Shown here piece after piece: positions 1 to 6,220 of a stretch of 64,000 nucleotides of DNA. Source of the stretch: Pseudarthrobacter siccitolerans. Its GTDB lineage: Bacteria > Actinomycetota > Actinomycetes > Actinomycetales > Micrococcaceae. Numbering within the stretch: the stretch's first letter is position 1; every line of letters begins with the position of its first letter. The notes beneath the pieces are model-generated. The model saw only the letters and a program-made list of their open reading frames with translations, ran no database searches and had not been told where the DNA came from. The DNA is taken from NCBI RefSeq assembly GCF_001046895.1, contig NZ_CAQI01000025.1:148564-212563 (forward strand). The letters are read 5' to 3'. Both the position numbers and the translations under genes were made by a program.

Positions 1-1189
1 TGATCGAGCCGGTGATAATGTCGCCGATCACGCGGAGGACCGGCTGAACTCCGGTCACGATCGCACTGCCGAGGTTCCCCAGGGCCGGGACGACCGTATT
101 CATGAGGATCTCGCCCAGGGGCCGGATGGCGTCCACGATCTGCCGGAAGATCGCGCCGACTTCACCGCCACCGGTGTTTTGCATGGTGGTGAAAAAGTCG
201 ACGACGGCCTGCCGGATGGTCAGGATCTTGTCGACGATCGGGGAGTCTTCTTCGACGTTGAAGATCCGAGCGAAGGCTCCGGTGAAGTCGCCGGCAAAGA
301 TCAGGCTTGCTAAGCCGCTGATGGCGTCGCTGACCCATCCGATCGCCCCAGCCAAAGCGTTAGCGGCGGGCGGGAGAATCGTCGTCAGAAGCGGCACAAG
401 GGGCTGTAGCCCTTGGGCCATAGCCATATTCAGCGTGTCCTTGACGGTCGACCACACACCCGAGAGCGTCTGGGCCTGCTTCGCCATAGAGCCGCCGTAT
501 TCCTTGTTCATCTGGGCTTCCAGAAGCGGGAGTACGTCGGAGGAGAGAAGCTCACCCTCGGAGGCCATTTTCTGAAGGTCGCCGATTGGCTTGCCCATAG
601 CCCGGGACAGGAGGGCCCAAATCGGGAGGCCAGCCTCCGAGATCTGGAGCATTTCTTCGGCGCTGACCTTGCCCTTGCCCATCATCTGAGTCCAGGCGCG
701 GACGATTGAGTTCATGCCCTCCTGATTCAGGCCCAGGGCGCCGGAGGCGTCGCCGAGGGCTTGCATGGTGGGAATGACGCTCTCAGCCGCCGCTCCGGCG
801 CCGAGGAGGGCGCGGGCGTTTGCTACGAGGCCGGGGAGCTCGAAAGGTGTCTTAGCGGCGAACGCGGACAGATTCGAGAGCATTGTCTGAGCCCTGCCGC
901 CGTCGCCGAGGAGCGTCTCGAAGGAGATTTGGGCCTGCTCCATGAAGGCCGCGGTTTGGAGGCCGGACTTGATGCCCTGCCCGAGGGCGAGGCCCGCCGC
1001 CATGCCGACGGCGGGACCGATCATGTTGCGCATTGCTGGGAGGAAGCCGCCGCCGAACGCCTTGCCGGAGCGCTCGCCGCTCTCGTGTCCGGCGCTTGTG
1101 AGGACGGGGTTTACTTCCCGTCCGAGGGCTCCGGCGAAGCCCTTGGCGGACGGAATGATGGTTAGAGTCGCGTATCCGACGTTTGCCAC
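1..1189 (-). CDS. Tape measure protein, N-terminal part
   Basis: This is the long tail protein that sets tail length; about 396 N-terminal residues are inside the window and the rest lies to the left. It starts at GTG (1189), sharing one base with the TAG stop of the preceding chaperone frame. The first residues read VANVGYATLTIIPSAKGFAG, followed by the small-residue-rich, helical TP901-type core (LSAFAAKTPFELPGLV, GLNQEGMNSIVRAWTQMMGK, ISEAGLPIWALLSRAMGK) that is typical of tape measure proteins. Hydrophobic stretches follow further on. Its position directly after the frameshifted tail chaperones is the conserved siphovirus order. No in-frame stop was noticed. Confidence 0.93.
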   Translation of the reverse strand, partial: MANVGYATLTIIPSAKGFAGALGREVNPVLTSAGHESGERSGKAFGGGFLPAMRNMIGPAVGMAAGLALGQGIKSGLQTAAFMEQAQISFETLLGDGGRAQTMLSNLSAFAAKTPFELPGLVANARALLGAGAAAESVIPTMQALGDASGALGLNQEGMNSIVRAWTQMMGKGKVSAEEMLQISEAGLPIWALLSRAMGKPIGDLQKMASEGELLSSDVLPLLEAQMNKEYGGSMAKQAQTLSGVWSTVKDTLNMAMAQGLQPLVPLLTTILPPAANALAGAIGWVSDAISGLASLIFAGDFTGAFARIFNVEEDSPIVDKILTIRQAVVDFFTTMQNTGGGEVGAIFRQIVDAIRPLGEILMNTVVPALGNLGSAIVTGVQPVLRVIGDIITGSI

Positions 1190-1536
1190 TAATCGGCCTC
1201 CTTAGGGGTGTGTAAACGGGCCTTCTGGGCCTCCAGAGCGGCACGGAGTTTGGAGTAGCGGGATTCGACTTGTGGCTTGGGCCGTGCGGGGTGGACCTCG
1301 CCCGTAAAGGCTTGGAAGAGGTCGGTCACGAGGAACTCCAGCCGTGTCCAGCCGTCAGCGCCGCCGAACTTCCGCACGAGCGAGGATTCAGGCGGGAGGT
1401 TTTCGATCAGGACGGATAGGCGACGGAGTGAGAGCTCACCGCGCCAGTAGGCCGTGAGGTCGACTTGGTAGAAGCGCTGGAGATCGGCCTCTACCAAGTC
1501 GGGATGCTCACGGAGTAGGCCGGTGAGCGCGGTTAG
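1189..1536 (-). CDS. Tail assembly chaperone, frameshift extension (T part)
   Basis: This frame has no convincing start of its own. A TTG at 1497 would give 102 residues, but the frame is open back to the slippery site at 1536-1542, so it is most likely made only as the C-terminal extension of the upstream chaperone. The -1 product would be about 204 residues (89 plus about 115). The extension reads LTALTGLLREHPDLVEADLQRFY and then matches the open frame. In siphoviruses such gpG/gpGT pairs bind the tape measure protein during tail assembly; the tape measure gene starts at its stop codon, as expected. Confidence 0.88.
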   Translation of the reverse strand, partial: LTALTGLLREHPDLVEADLQRFYQVDLTAYWRGELSLRRLSVLIENLPPESSLVRKFGGADGWTRLEFLVTDLFQAFTGEVHPARPKPQVESRYSKLRAALEAQKARLHTPKEAD

Positions 1537-1802
1537 TTTCCCGCGATACCAGCGGCCTTCTGGAGGGCCCCGACGAACTCGCCGAGGACAGACGCCTTAG
1601 GCTTCATTGCCCGCAGCGTCTTGAAGGAGGTTTCGTCGAGGATCTCGCGCAGGAAGGCCAGGACTCGGCCCTCTTCATATGCCTCGATCGCGTCGAAGCT
1701 CCACTCGCTCGACGGCGCCACAGCGAAGTCCTTGCCCTCGAAGGCGAAGGGGATGATCTCGCCGAGTGCTTCAGCGGCGGCGGGGGTGTTCTTGGAAGTC
1801 AT
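1533..1802 (-). CDS. Tail assembly chaperone (G part)
   Basis: An 89-residue protein that lies between the major tail protein and the tape measure gene. The ATG at 1802 is chosen because an AGGAG lies just upstream and the sequence MTSKNTPAAAEALGEIIPFAF looks like a phage chaperone N-terminus; the longer open frame upstream reads as proline/arginine-rich non-coding translation. It ends GIAGN-stop, with the slippery heptamer GGGAAAC directly before the TAA. By analogy with lambda gpG it should be the abundant short form that coats the tape measure protein. Confidence 0.9.
   Translation of the reverse strand: MTSKNTPAAAEALGEIIPFAFEGKDFAVAPSSEWSFDAIEAYEEGRVLAFLREILDETSFKTLRAMKPKASVLGEFVGALQKAAGIAGN
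1536..1542 (-). promoter_or_regulatory. Programmed -1 ribosomal frameshift site (GGGAAAC)
   Basis: On the minus strand the codons are GCG GGA AAC TAA. The heptamer G GGA AAC fits the X XXY YYZ slippery rule, and a -1 slip puts the ribosome in the open frame that runs to the tape measure start. The stop codon directly follows the heptamer. Confidence 0.88.
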
Positions 1803-1909
1803 GGTTTTAGGGCTCCTAGCGTGGGTTGGAGGGGTGCGTGGAAGGCGTGAAAAAGCAGAGGAGCCGCCCCACGCGAGCAACTCCCCTGCTAGTTGGACTT
1901 AGGCGCCGA

Positions 1910-2461
1910 TTACGGGGCCGCGGGGTCCTTCTCGACGGTCGTGTAGAGGGTGCCGTCGGCCTCGGGGTAGACGACGACGGTGATCTCGTACACGGTGGGT
2001 TCCGTCTCGGAGTCCTTGATCTCGCCGACCTCGATCACTTCGGCGGACTTGGCAAAGCGCCGCTTTTTCTTCGCGCCGTCGGTCGTCTCGAAGCCGACTG
2101 CAAACTTGGTGCCGGCGACCGGGGCCTTGATCTTCGCCGTGCGGATTCCGGTCGCCACCGACCGGGTCGAGCCAGGGTTCACGAGGGAGAACACGGTGTC
2201 GTTGTCTTCCAACGCGACGAACTTGAAGGTTCGCTTGTGCTTCGACATAGTCCGTCGGTAGAGCAGGCCGCCCCAGGCGTAGTGCTCCGAAGAGTCGCCT
2301 TCGCGAGCTTCGGTGATGCCTTCCTCGCCGTCCAGAAGACCAACGGCCTTCCAGGCGACGGCCCAGGCGGCGGTTACGTCGGTGGGTCCGGCTGTGTTTT
2401 CCGGCGCAATGAATACGTCGGCGCCCGTCCAAAGGGCGGTGTTCTTGGCGTCTCCTGCCAT
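1910..2461 (-). CDS. Major tail protein
   Basis: A 183-residue protein starting MAGDAKNTALWTGADVFIAPENT, the N-terminus typical of tail tube subunits in actinobacteriophages. It lies between the tail terminator and the tail chaperones. The middle part has beta-rich segments (GLLYRRTMSKHKRTFKFVAL) and the C-terminus ends with TVEKDPAAP. It should polymerise into the tail tube around the tape measure protein. The ATG at 2461 has a [14 protein letters not shown] ribosome binding site. Confidence 0.87.
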   Translation of the reverse strand: MAGDAKNTALWTGADVFIAPENTAGPTDVTAAWAVAWKAVGLLDGEEGITEAREGDSSEHYAWGGLLYRRTMSKHKRTFKFVALEDNDTVFSLVNPGSTRSVATGIRTAKIKAPVAGTKFAVGFETTDGAKKKRRFAKSAEVIEVGEIKDSETEPTVYEITVVVYPEADGTLYTTVEKDPAAP

Positions 2462-2479
2462 GAGCTCGCCTTCCTTTCG

Positions 2480-2884
2480 TTAGAGGATTTGGCGCGGGCT
2501 GAGCCGAGCCGTGAGGGTGAAGTAGGACATTGGCGCCCCGGTGTCGGGGTCGCCGGTCGGGATAGATCCGGTCAGCGGAGAGAAGCCGCGGATCTCGGGG
2601 GAGGCCGAGGAGAGAAGCAGGGCCTCGCATAGGCTCGCCAGTTCCTCGCCGAGCCCTTCGTCCTTGTGCCACACGACGACGCGGACAGAGGCGCGGCCAT
2701 TCAGGCGGGCGTCCCGGAACTTGCCGTCAGAGCGGACTTGGACGTAGGGGAGTGCTTGGTGCTCGGCGGGCGGCTTGGTCGAGACAGTGGCGCCCGCGGC
2801 GACCGGCTCAGTGCGGTTAGCCAGGAGGTTTCGGAGGAGGTTCCTTGTGGCTAATTGAGGGTCGGGGAAGGTCACGACGGCCAC
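2480..2884 (-). CDS. Tail terminator / minor tail protein
   Basis: A 134-residue protein between the gp10-like connector and the major tail protein, the usual place of the tail terminator (lambda gpU-like) that caps the tail tube and docks it to the head. It starts with GTG at 2884, overlapping the stop of the upstream gene (TAGTG). It contains the segments VRVVVWHKDEGLGEELASLCEALLL and GDPDTGAPMSYFTLTARLSP, an alpha/beta pattern common in this group. Function rests mainly on synteny. Confidence 0.75.
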   Translation of the reverse strand: MAVVTFPDPQLATRNLLRNLLANRTEPVAAGATVSTKPPAEHQALPYVQVRSDGKFRDARLNGRASVRVVVWHKDEGLGEELASLCEALLLSSASPEIRGFSPLTGSIPTGDPDTGAPMSYFTLTARLSPRQIL

Positions 2885-3192
2885 TAGCTCGCCCTGCCCT
2901 TCACGGCAAGGCCACGGGCGGCGGCGGCTTTACGGAGCGGGCCGTGCTTGGCCTCGACGCGCATTCCCGCAGGATGGGCAATGGTTACGTCGATCGCGGT
3001 ACGCCGGGAGAGTCGTCCACCTTCAGCCGTGCGGGCCTTGGTCGTGACCTCGGCGGCTTGCGGGCCGTTGATCTTCGGAAGCTGAACCGCCGAGCCGACA
3101 AAGCGCCCCAGGTCAATTACTTCCTGAGTGACTGGGGCGCTTGCGAGCATCTGGGCCATGCCTGCCCTATCGAGGCGGATCTTGTTTGCCAA
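2884..3192 (-). CDS. Head-tail connector, HK97 gp10-like
   Basis: A 102-residue basic protein. The TTG at 3192 is preferred over the upstream in-frame start at 3264, because AAAGGAG precedes the TTG and the extra 24 residues would overlap the upstream gene and look non-coding. It begins MANKIRLDRAGMAQML and continues APVTQEVIDLGRFVG, typical of the gp10-type connector or tail-completion family. Its neighbours are the head-tail stopper (overlapping by four or fewer bases upstream) and the tail terminator. Confidence 0.7.
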   Translation of the reverse strand: MANKIRLDRAGMAQMLASAPVTQEVIDLGRFVGSAVQLPKINGPQAAEVTTKARTAEGGRLSRRTAIDVTIAHPAGMRVEAKHGPLRKAAAARGLAVKGRAS

Positions 3193-3205
3193 GGGCGGGC
3201 TCCTT

Positions 3206-3553
3206 TCAGCCGATCGTGATGCGTTCCAGAGCGGCGGTCGTGTAAACGGTGGAAGCGAGGCCACGACGGACGACGGGATCGCCTTCTACCCGCCAGATCT
3301 GGCCGTTGCACTCGATACGGTCGGCTGCGGTGAGATCCACGGAGCCCGGTGCGTAAAGGGTCTTTTCGCCGCGGATTACGTGGCGGGTGGTTCCTTCGTC
3401 CTCGACCACCGAGACGCTCTGAACCGTGGCGCCCCGCAGGAGGACGCGCTCGGGAGCGTCCCAGGACTCGACCGGGTCGCCGTAGCTGTCGACGCCGGCA
3501 CCAGGCCGGAGCCGGTAGACCGAGGGGACTTTGCGGTAGGACGTGAGGAGCAC
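3206..3553 (-). CDS. Head-tail stopper (head closure protein)
   Basis: A 115-residue, beta-rich protein starting MLLTSYRKVPSVYRLRPGAG. It has the profile of SPP1 gp16/HK97-type stoppers: short, between the adaptor (3680-4072) and the gp10-like protein, with a reading such as IECNGQIWRVEGDPVVRRG near the C-terminus. It should close the portal channel until the tail attaches. The GTG start at 3553 shares a base with the TAG stop of the 38-residue gene upstream. A GTGTAAAC motif lies inside its 3' part (3240-3247). Confidence 0.75.
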   Translation of the reverse strand: MLLTSYRKVPSVYRLRPGAGVDSYGDPVESWDAPERVLLRGATVQSVSVVEDEGTTRHVIRGEKTLYAPGSVDLTAADRIECNGQIWRVEGDPVVRRGLASTVYTTAALERITIG

Positions 3554-3669
3554 TAGCCGAGGTCCTCCTCGGCCAGCAGGGGGAAGGGGTCGCCGGGGTT
3601 CTCAGGGTCGAACTCGACGCCCTCGCGGACGGCGTAGACGAAGTAGGTTCCGTCGGCTTTGATTGGCAC
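3553..3669 (-). CDS. Small hypothetical head-region protein (38 aa)
   Basis: A short acidic protein, GTG start at 3669 with AAGGAG upstream, reading MPIKADGTYFVYAVREGVEF, then a proline/aspartate-rich tail and ending AEEDLG. The stop TAG (3553-3555) overlaps the next start. Tight coupling on both sides supports translation. No family is recognised; short genes at this position are common between adaptor and stopper genes in actinobacteriophages. Confidence 0.68.
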   Translation of the reverse strand: MPIKADGTYFVYAVREGVEFDPENPGDPFPLLAEEDLG

Positions 3670-3679
3670 GTTGGACTCC

Positions 3680-4072
3680 TTACTCGTAGGGGCTACGGAT
3701 TCGGACGCTTCCGACGAAGCCGCCAGAACGGCCCGTAGCGGCTCGCTTGATCTGGGCGATCTCTCGGGCGGTCAGATAGACGCCGGAGGTATCCGTGAGT
3801 CCGACCTGATGCTCGCCGAGCGACTCGGATTCGAGCCCTCGGGGGTTTTCGAACTCGCGCCGAGCGGCCTTCAGGACGACGAGGGAGACGACTTTCGGCG
3901 CGTCAGTCGTCCAGGCCGCGGCCCTGGCCTCGGAGACTTCGGCGAGAGCCAGGGTGGCGGCGTCGTCGAGTGCTTCCTCGGCTCGGGCTCGATCCTCGCC
4001 TTCCAGAGAGCCAACGGGAAGTCCGAGACGGCGCTCCAGCGAGCTAACGGGAGGAGGGAGGGGTGAAGGCAA
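3680..4072 (-). CDS. Head-tail adaptor protein
   Basis: A 130-residue, largely helical protein (LERRLGLPVGSLEGEDRARAEEALDDAATLALAEVSEA) followed by VVSLVVLKAARREFENPRGLESESLGEH, the helix-rich layout of gp6/gp15-type adaptors that bind the portal ring. The C-terminus (RIRSPYE) is extended. It lies directly after the major capsid gene, which is the standard site. Function is by family pattern and synteny. Confidence 0.8.
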   Translation of the reverse strand: MPSPLPPPVSSLERRLGLPVGSLEGEDRARAEEALDDAATLALAEVSEARAAAWTTDAPKVVSLVVLKAARREFENPRGLESESLGEHQVGLTDTSGVYLTAREIAQIKRAATGRSGGFVGSVRIRSPYE

Positions 4073-4142
4073 GGGCGGGCTCCTTTCACGGGCTCAGGGG
4101 CCGTAGGGCGCCTCTCGTGAGACGCCCTACGTTTAACCCTGA

Positions 4143-5084
4143 TTAGTCGGCGTCGGTGTTGACGCGGACGATGCCGGGAGCGTCGGTGATGCTCACGGCG
4201 TTGGTTGCGTAGTTACGGGTGACCTTCTTGACCGGAACGGTCGTAGCGCCGACGAAGGTGCTGACCATTGAGCGGTCCACAGTTCGGGTCACGTCGTAGT
4301 CGCGGAGCCAGCGGAGGGAGAAGCCCTTTTCGCTGACGGACTGACCGAACGCGGCGCCTGCCGGGACGATCGGAGCGCGGACCGCCAGGGTGACGGCGTC
4401 TCGGTGGAAGGCGACAATGTCGCCGTCGTCCACGCGGGTCGACTCGACCACGGTGAAGCCGCGGACGCGACCGACATTGCCCTCGCGGAGCGCCTCGGTG
4501 GAGCCGCTCTGAGAGGCGTCCTGGATCGCGTTGGCCTCCAGGAGGTCCGCGTAGACCTTCGTGCCCACGACGACGTTCAGGCCGGCCTGAGGTACGCCGT
4601 TGTCGCGGAGGTACTTCCGCATCTGGGTGAATGCCTTCACAGGGTCAGCGGCGTCGTAGGCGGTCGGCAGGGCCCAGGGGGTAGCGCCGCGGAGGATGCC
4701 GGCGACCTCTTCCTCGCAGAAGTCGACCACAGCGGCCACCTGAGGACCGAGCACCTGAGCGGCGAAGTCGCTGATGTTCAGGGACATGTCGCCCTCGGAC
4801 AGCGGAACGGCGCTGTAGGCGTGGGTGCCGAGAGTCAGAGGGATGGTGCTCTCGGTGATGGTGTCGAGCACGATCTGAGCGTCGATCTCGTCGATGCCAC
4901 GCTCGCGGGCGATCAGGGCCGCGGGGACCTTGATGTTGACCGTCCGGCCCTTGCCGCCGCCGCCGAGAAGATCGTTCTCGAAGTTGCGATTTACCAGGGC
5001 AGACAGGTAGGCGTCCTCGTTGGCGAGGGCAACGGCTACCTTAGCGGCCTGAGCCGCAGTGAAAGTGTGAGGGGAGTTTGCCAC
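4143..5084 (-). CDS. Major capsid protein
   Basis: A 313-residue protein with the features of the P22 gp5-like coat family of actinobacteriophages: start ANSPHTFTAAQAAKVAVAL, then VNRNFENDLLGGGGKGRTVN, a conserved PLTLGTHAYSAVPLSEGDMSL segment and the C-terminal GFSLRWLRDYDVTRTVDRSMV. The GTG at 5084 is chosen because GAAAGG lies seven bases upstream; an in-frame ATG at 5099 has no good ribosome site and would add MKGPT. It follows the scaffold gene, as expected for a procapsid assembly pair. Confidence 0.92.
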   Translation of the reverse strand: MANSPHTFTAAQAAKVAVALANEDAYLSALVNRNFENDLLGGGGKGRTVNIKVPAALIARERGIDEIDAQIVLDTITESTIPLTLGTHAYSAVPLSEGDMSLNISDFAAQVLGPQVAAVVDFCEEEVAGILRGATPWALPTAYDAADPVKAFTQMRKYLRDNGVPQAGLNVVVGTKVYADLLEANAIQDASQSGSTEALREGNVGRVRGFTVVESTRVDDGDIVAFHRDAVTLAVRAPIVPAGAAFGQSVSEKGFSLRWLRDYDVTRTVDRSMVSTFVGATTVPVKKVTRNYATNAVSITDAPGIVRVNTDAD

Positions 5085-5122
5085 AGTAGGGCCTTTCATT
5101 TAGGAGGGAGTGGTTTATGCAC

Positions 5123-5137
5123 GTCGCTTTACGCGAC
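5123..5137. promoter_or_regulatory. Conserved intergenic element B, copy 1
   Basis: The 15-bp element GTCGCTTTACGCGAC is nearly palindromic (GTCGC-GTAAA-GCGAC on the minus strand) and lies in the gap between scaffold and major capsid genes. Two close relatives occur at 6206-6220 and 15642-15656. Here the flanks extend the dyad (GCACGT/ACGTGC), so it can also fold as a hairpin. Its role is not known. Confidence 0.5.
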
Positions 5138-5148
5138 ACGTGCGGGGT

Positions 5149-5682
5149 TTATCGGCGTGCGGCTTTTGCGATCGCCACCGGATCGAACGGCTCGGTGTCG
5201 TCGCCGCCGTGGCCGGGGGTGAGATTCGGCTTCGGCATACCGGGGAGCTCAGTAGGGCCAGGCTTCTGCTCGTCGCCTTCGCCGTCGGACTTCTTGCCGA
5301 GCTTGGCGAGGCGTTCGGCCTTTGCCATGAGCTCGTCTTCCGTGTCGCCGGTCAGCAGATCGGCAATGTCTTCGAGCTCGGGGTGCTTCCGGAGCACCTT
5401 CTGAAGGGCGAGGTCGCGGTCTTTGTCCTTCGCGGCCTTTTCGAGCTCGTTGAGCCGGTCCTGAAGCTTCTGGAGCTCGCTCATGCCTTCGTTTTCGCGG
5501 TCCTGCCGCTCGGTCTTCAGCTTCGAGTTTTCGCTCTTCAGATCGCTGTTTTCAGCACGGAGGTTCTGGACGAGCCTCCACGCCTTGTCGGCGTCGAAGT
5601 CGTCGCCCCAGGGGTTCGAGGAGCCTTCGGGCTTCGTGCCTTCAGCGTTGGCTTCGGTGCTCTGAGCTTCGGTGTTTGCCAT
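5149..5682 (-). CDS. Capsid scaffolding protein
   Basis: A 177-residue, strongly charged, low-hydrophobicity protein. A long coiled coil occupies about residues 35-95 (LRAENSDLKSENSKLK, LQDRLNELEKAAKDKDRDLA), with acidic disordered ends (PGHGGDDTEPFDPVA). This is the typical scaffold layout, placed directly before the major capsid gene. It should direct procapsid assembly and then leave. The ATG at 5682 overlaps a GTGTAAAC motif (5683-5690) that sits between the ribosome site and the start codon. Confidence 0.9.
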   Translation of the reverse strand: MANTEAQSTEANAEGTKPEGSSNPWGDDFDADKAWRLVQNLRAENSDLKSENSKLKTERQDRENEGMSELQKLQDRLNELEKAAKDKDRDLALQKVLRKHPELEDIADLLTGDTEDELMAKAERLAKLGKKSDGEGDEQKPGPTELPGMPKPNLTPGHGGDDTEPFDPVAIAKAARR

Positions 5683-5690
5683 GTGTAAAC
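5683..5690 (+). promoter_or_regulatory. GTGTAAAC motif at scaffold translation start
   Basis: One of ten exact copies in the prophage. This one lies between the ribosome binding site and the ATG of the scaffold gene, so a protein bound here, or the motif in RNA, could affect late expression. The other copies begin at 1210, 3240, 8975 (reverse), 9126, 11239, 13903 (reverse), 15898, 16786 and 19017 (reverse). Confidence 0.6.
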
Positions 5691-5749
5691 GTCCTCCTTA
5701 GGACGGTCGGCGCCTTGGACCTGCCGTGGCGCGGGGGATTTTGGGCATG

Positions 5750-5786
5750 AAAAAACCCGCCAGGGCCGGAGCCGAAGCGGGTTCTT
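5750..5786 (-). terminator. Rho-independent terminator after the putative immunity gene
   Basis: Stem AACCCGC/GCGGGTT (5754-5760 and 5777-5783), followed on the minus strand by a run of six T. It lies 14 bp downstream of the 5800-6159 gene and before the scaffold gene, so it splits the late gene run. Confidence 0.8.
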
Positions 5787-5799
5787 CAGGGGTGAGAGG

Positions 5800-6159
5800 T
5801 TAGTCTCGCCATTCGTTTCTTAGGTCCGCGGTGAGTGCGGGGAGAAACTCGTCTGTAGGGGTCGTGTGGAGCGTTCGCCGGAGCGCGTCGTCCCAAACGT
5901 CCCGAGCTGGGATGCCGTCGCGGGCTCCTCGGGTCATGAGATCGCGGACAAGCTCGCGGATCACGTAGCCGAGGTCGTCAGGGTTCGAGATCGAAAGGAA
6001 GGCCAGCCGGTCGGGATCTTGCCAAACCAGCCAGCCCACCGTTTCGTCGTCGGGGACCCATATCTTCGTAACCGTTCCGATCGTGTCCCAGTCAGGCGCC
6101 GGGTAACGTCTGGGCGAGTACCCGAGCTCAAAGGGCTCAGGCGCTCGGTTATCGAGCAA
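5800..6159 (-). CDS. Hypothetical protein, candidate immunity factor for the MuF-ART protein
   Basis: A 119-residue acidic protein, TTG start at 6159 with a near-perfect ribosome site (GGAAGGAGGT). It begins MLDNRAPEPFELGYSPRRY and contains VPDDETVGWLVWQDPDRLAFLSI and a helical DDLGYVIRELVRDLM. No family is recognised. It directly follows the toxin-bearing MuF gene, has its own promoter-like sequence (-10 TATTAT at 6192-6197) and its own terminator, so it can be expressed apart from the late genes. In known MuF polymorphic toxin loci the immunity gene sits at this position; that role is inference here. Confidence 0.75.
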   Translation of the reverse strand: MLDNRAPEPFELGYSPRRYPAPDWDTIGTVTKIWVPDDETVGWLVWQDPDRLAFLSISNPDDLGYVIRELVRDLMTRGARDGIPARDVWDDALRRTLHTTPTDEFLPALTADLRNEWRD

Positions 6160-6191
6160 TTCGCCTTACCTCCTTCCGTAGAGTCACGTCA

Positions 6192-6220
6192 ATAATACAG
6201 CGCGTGTCGCTTTACGTCAC
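6192..6220 (-). promoter_or_regulatory. Promoter-like sequence with element B, copy 2
   Basis: On the minus strand GTGACG, 17 bp, TATTAT gives a plausible -35/-10 pair for the 5800-6159 gene. The -35 half overlaps conserved element B (6206-6220), GTCGCTTTACGTCAC on the plus strand, which also covers the stop codon of the MuF gene. If element B is an operator, it would block this promoter. Confidence 0.5.
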
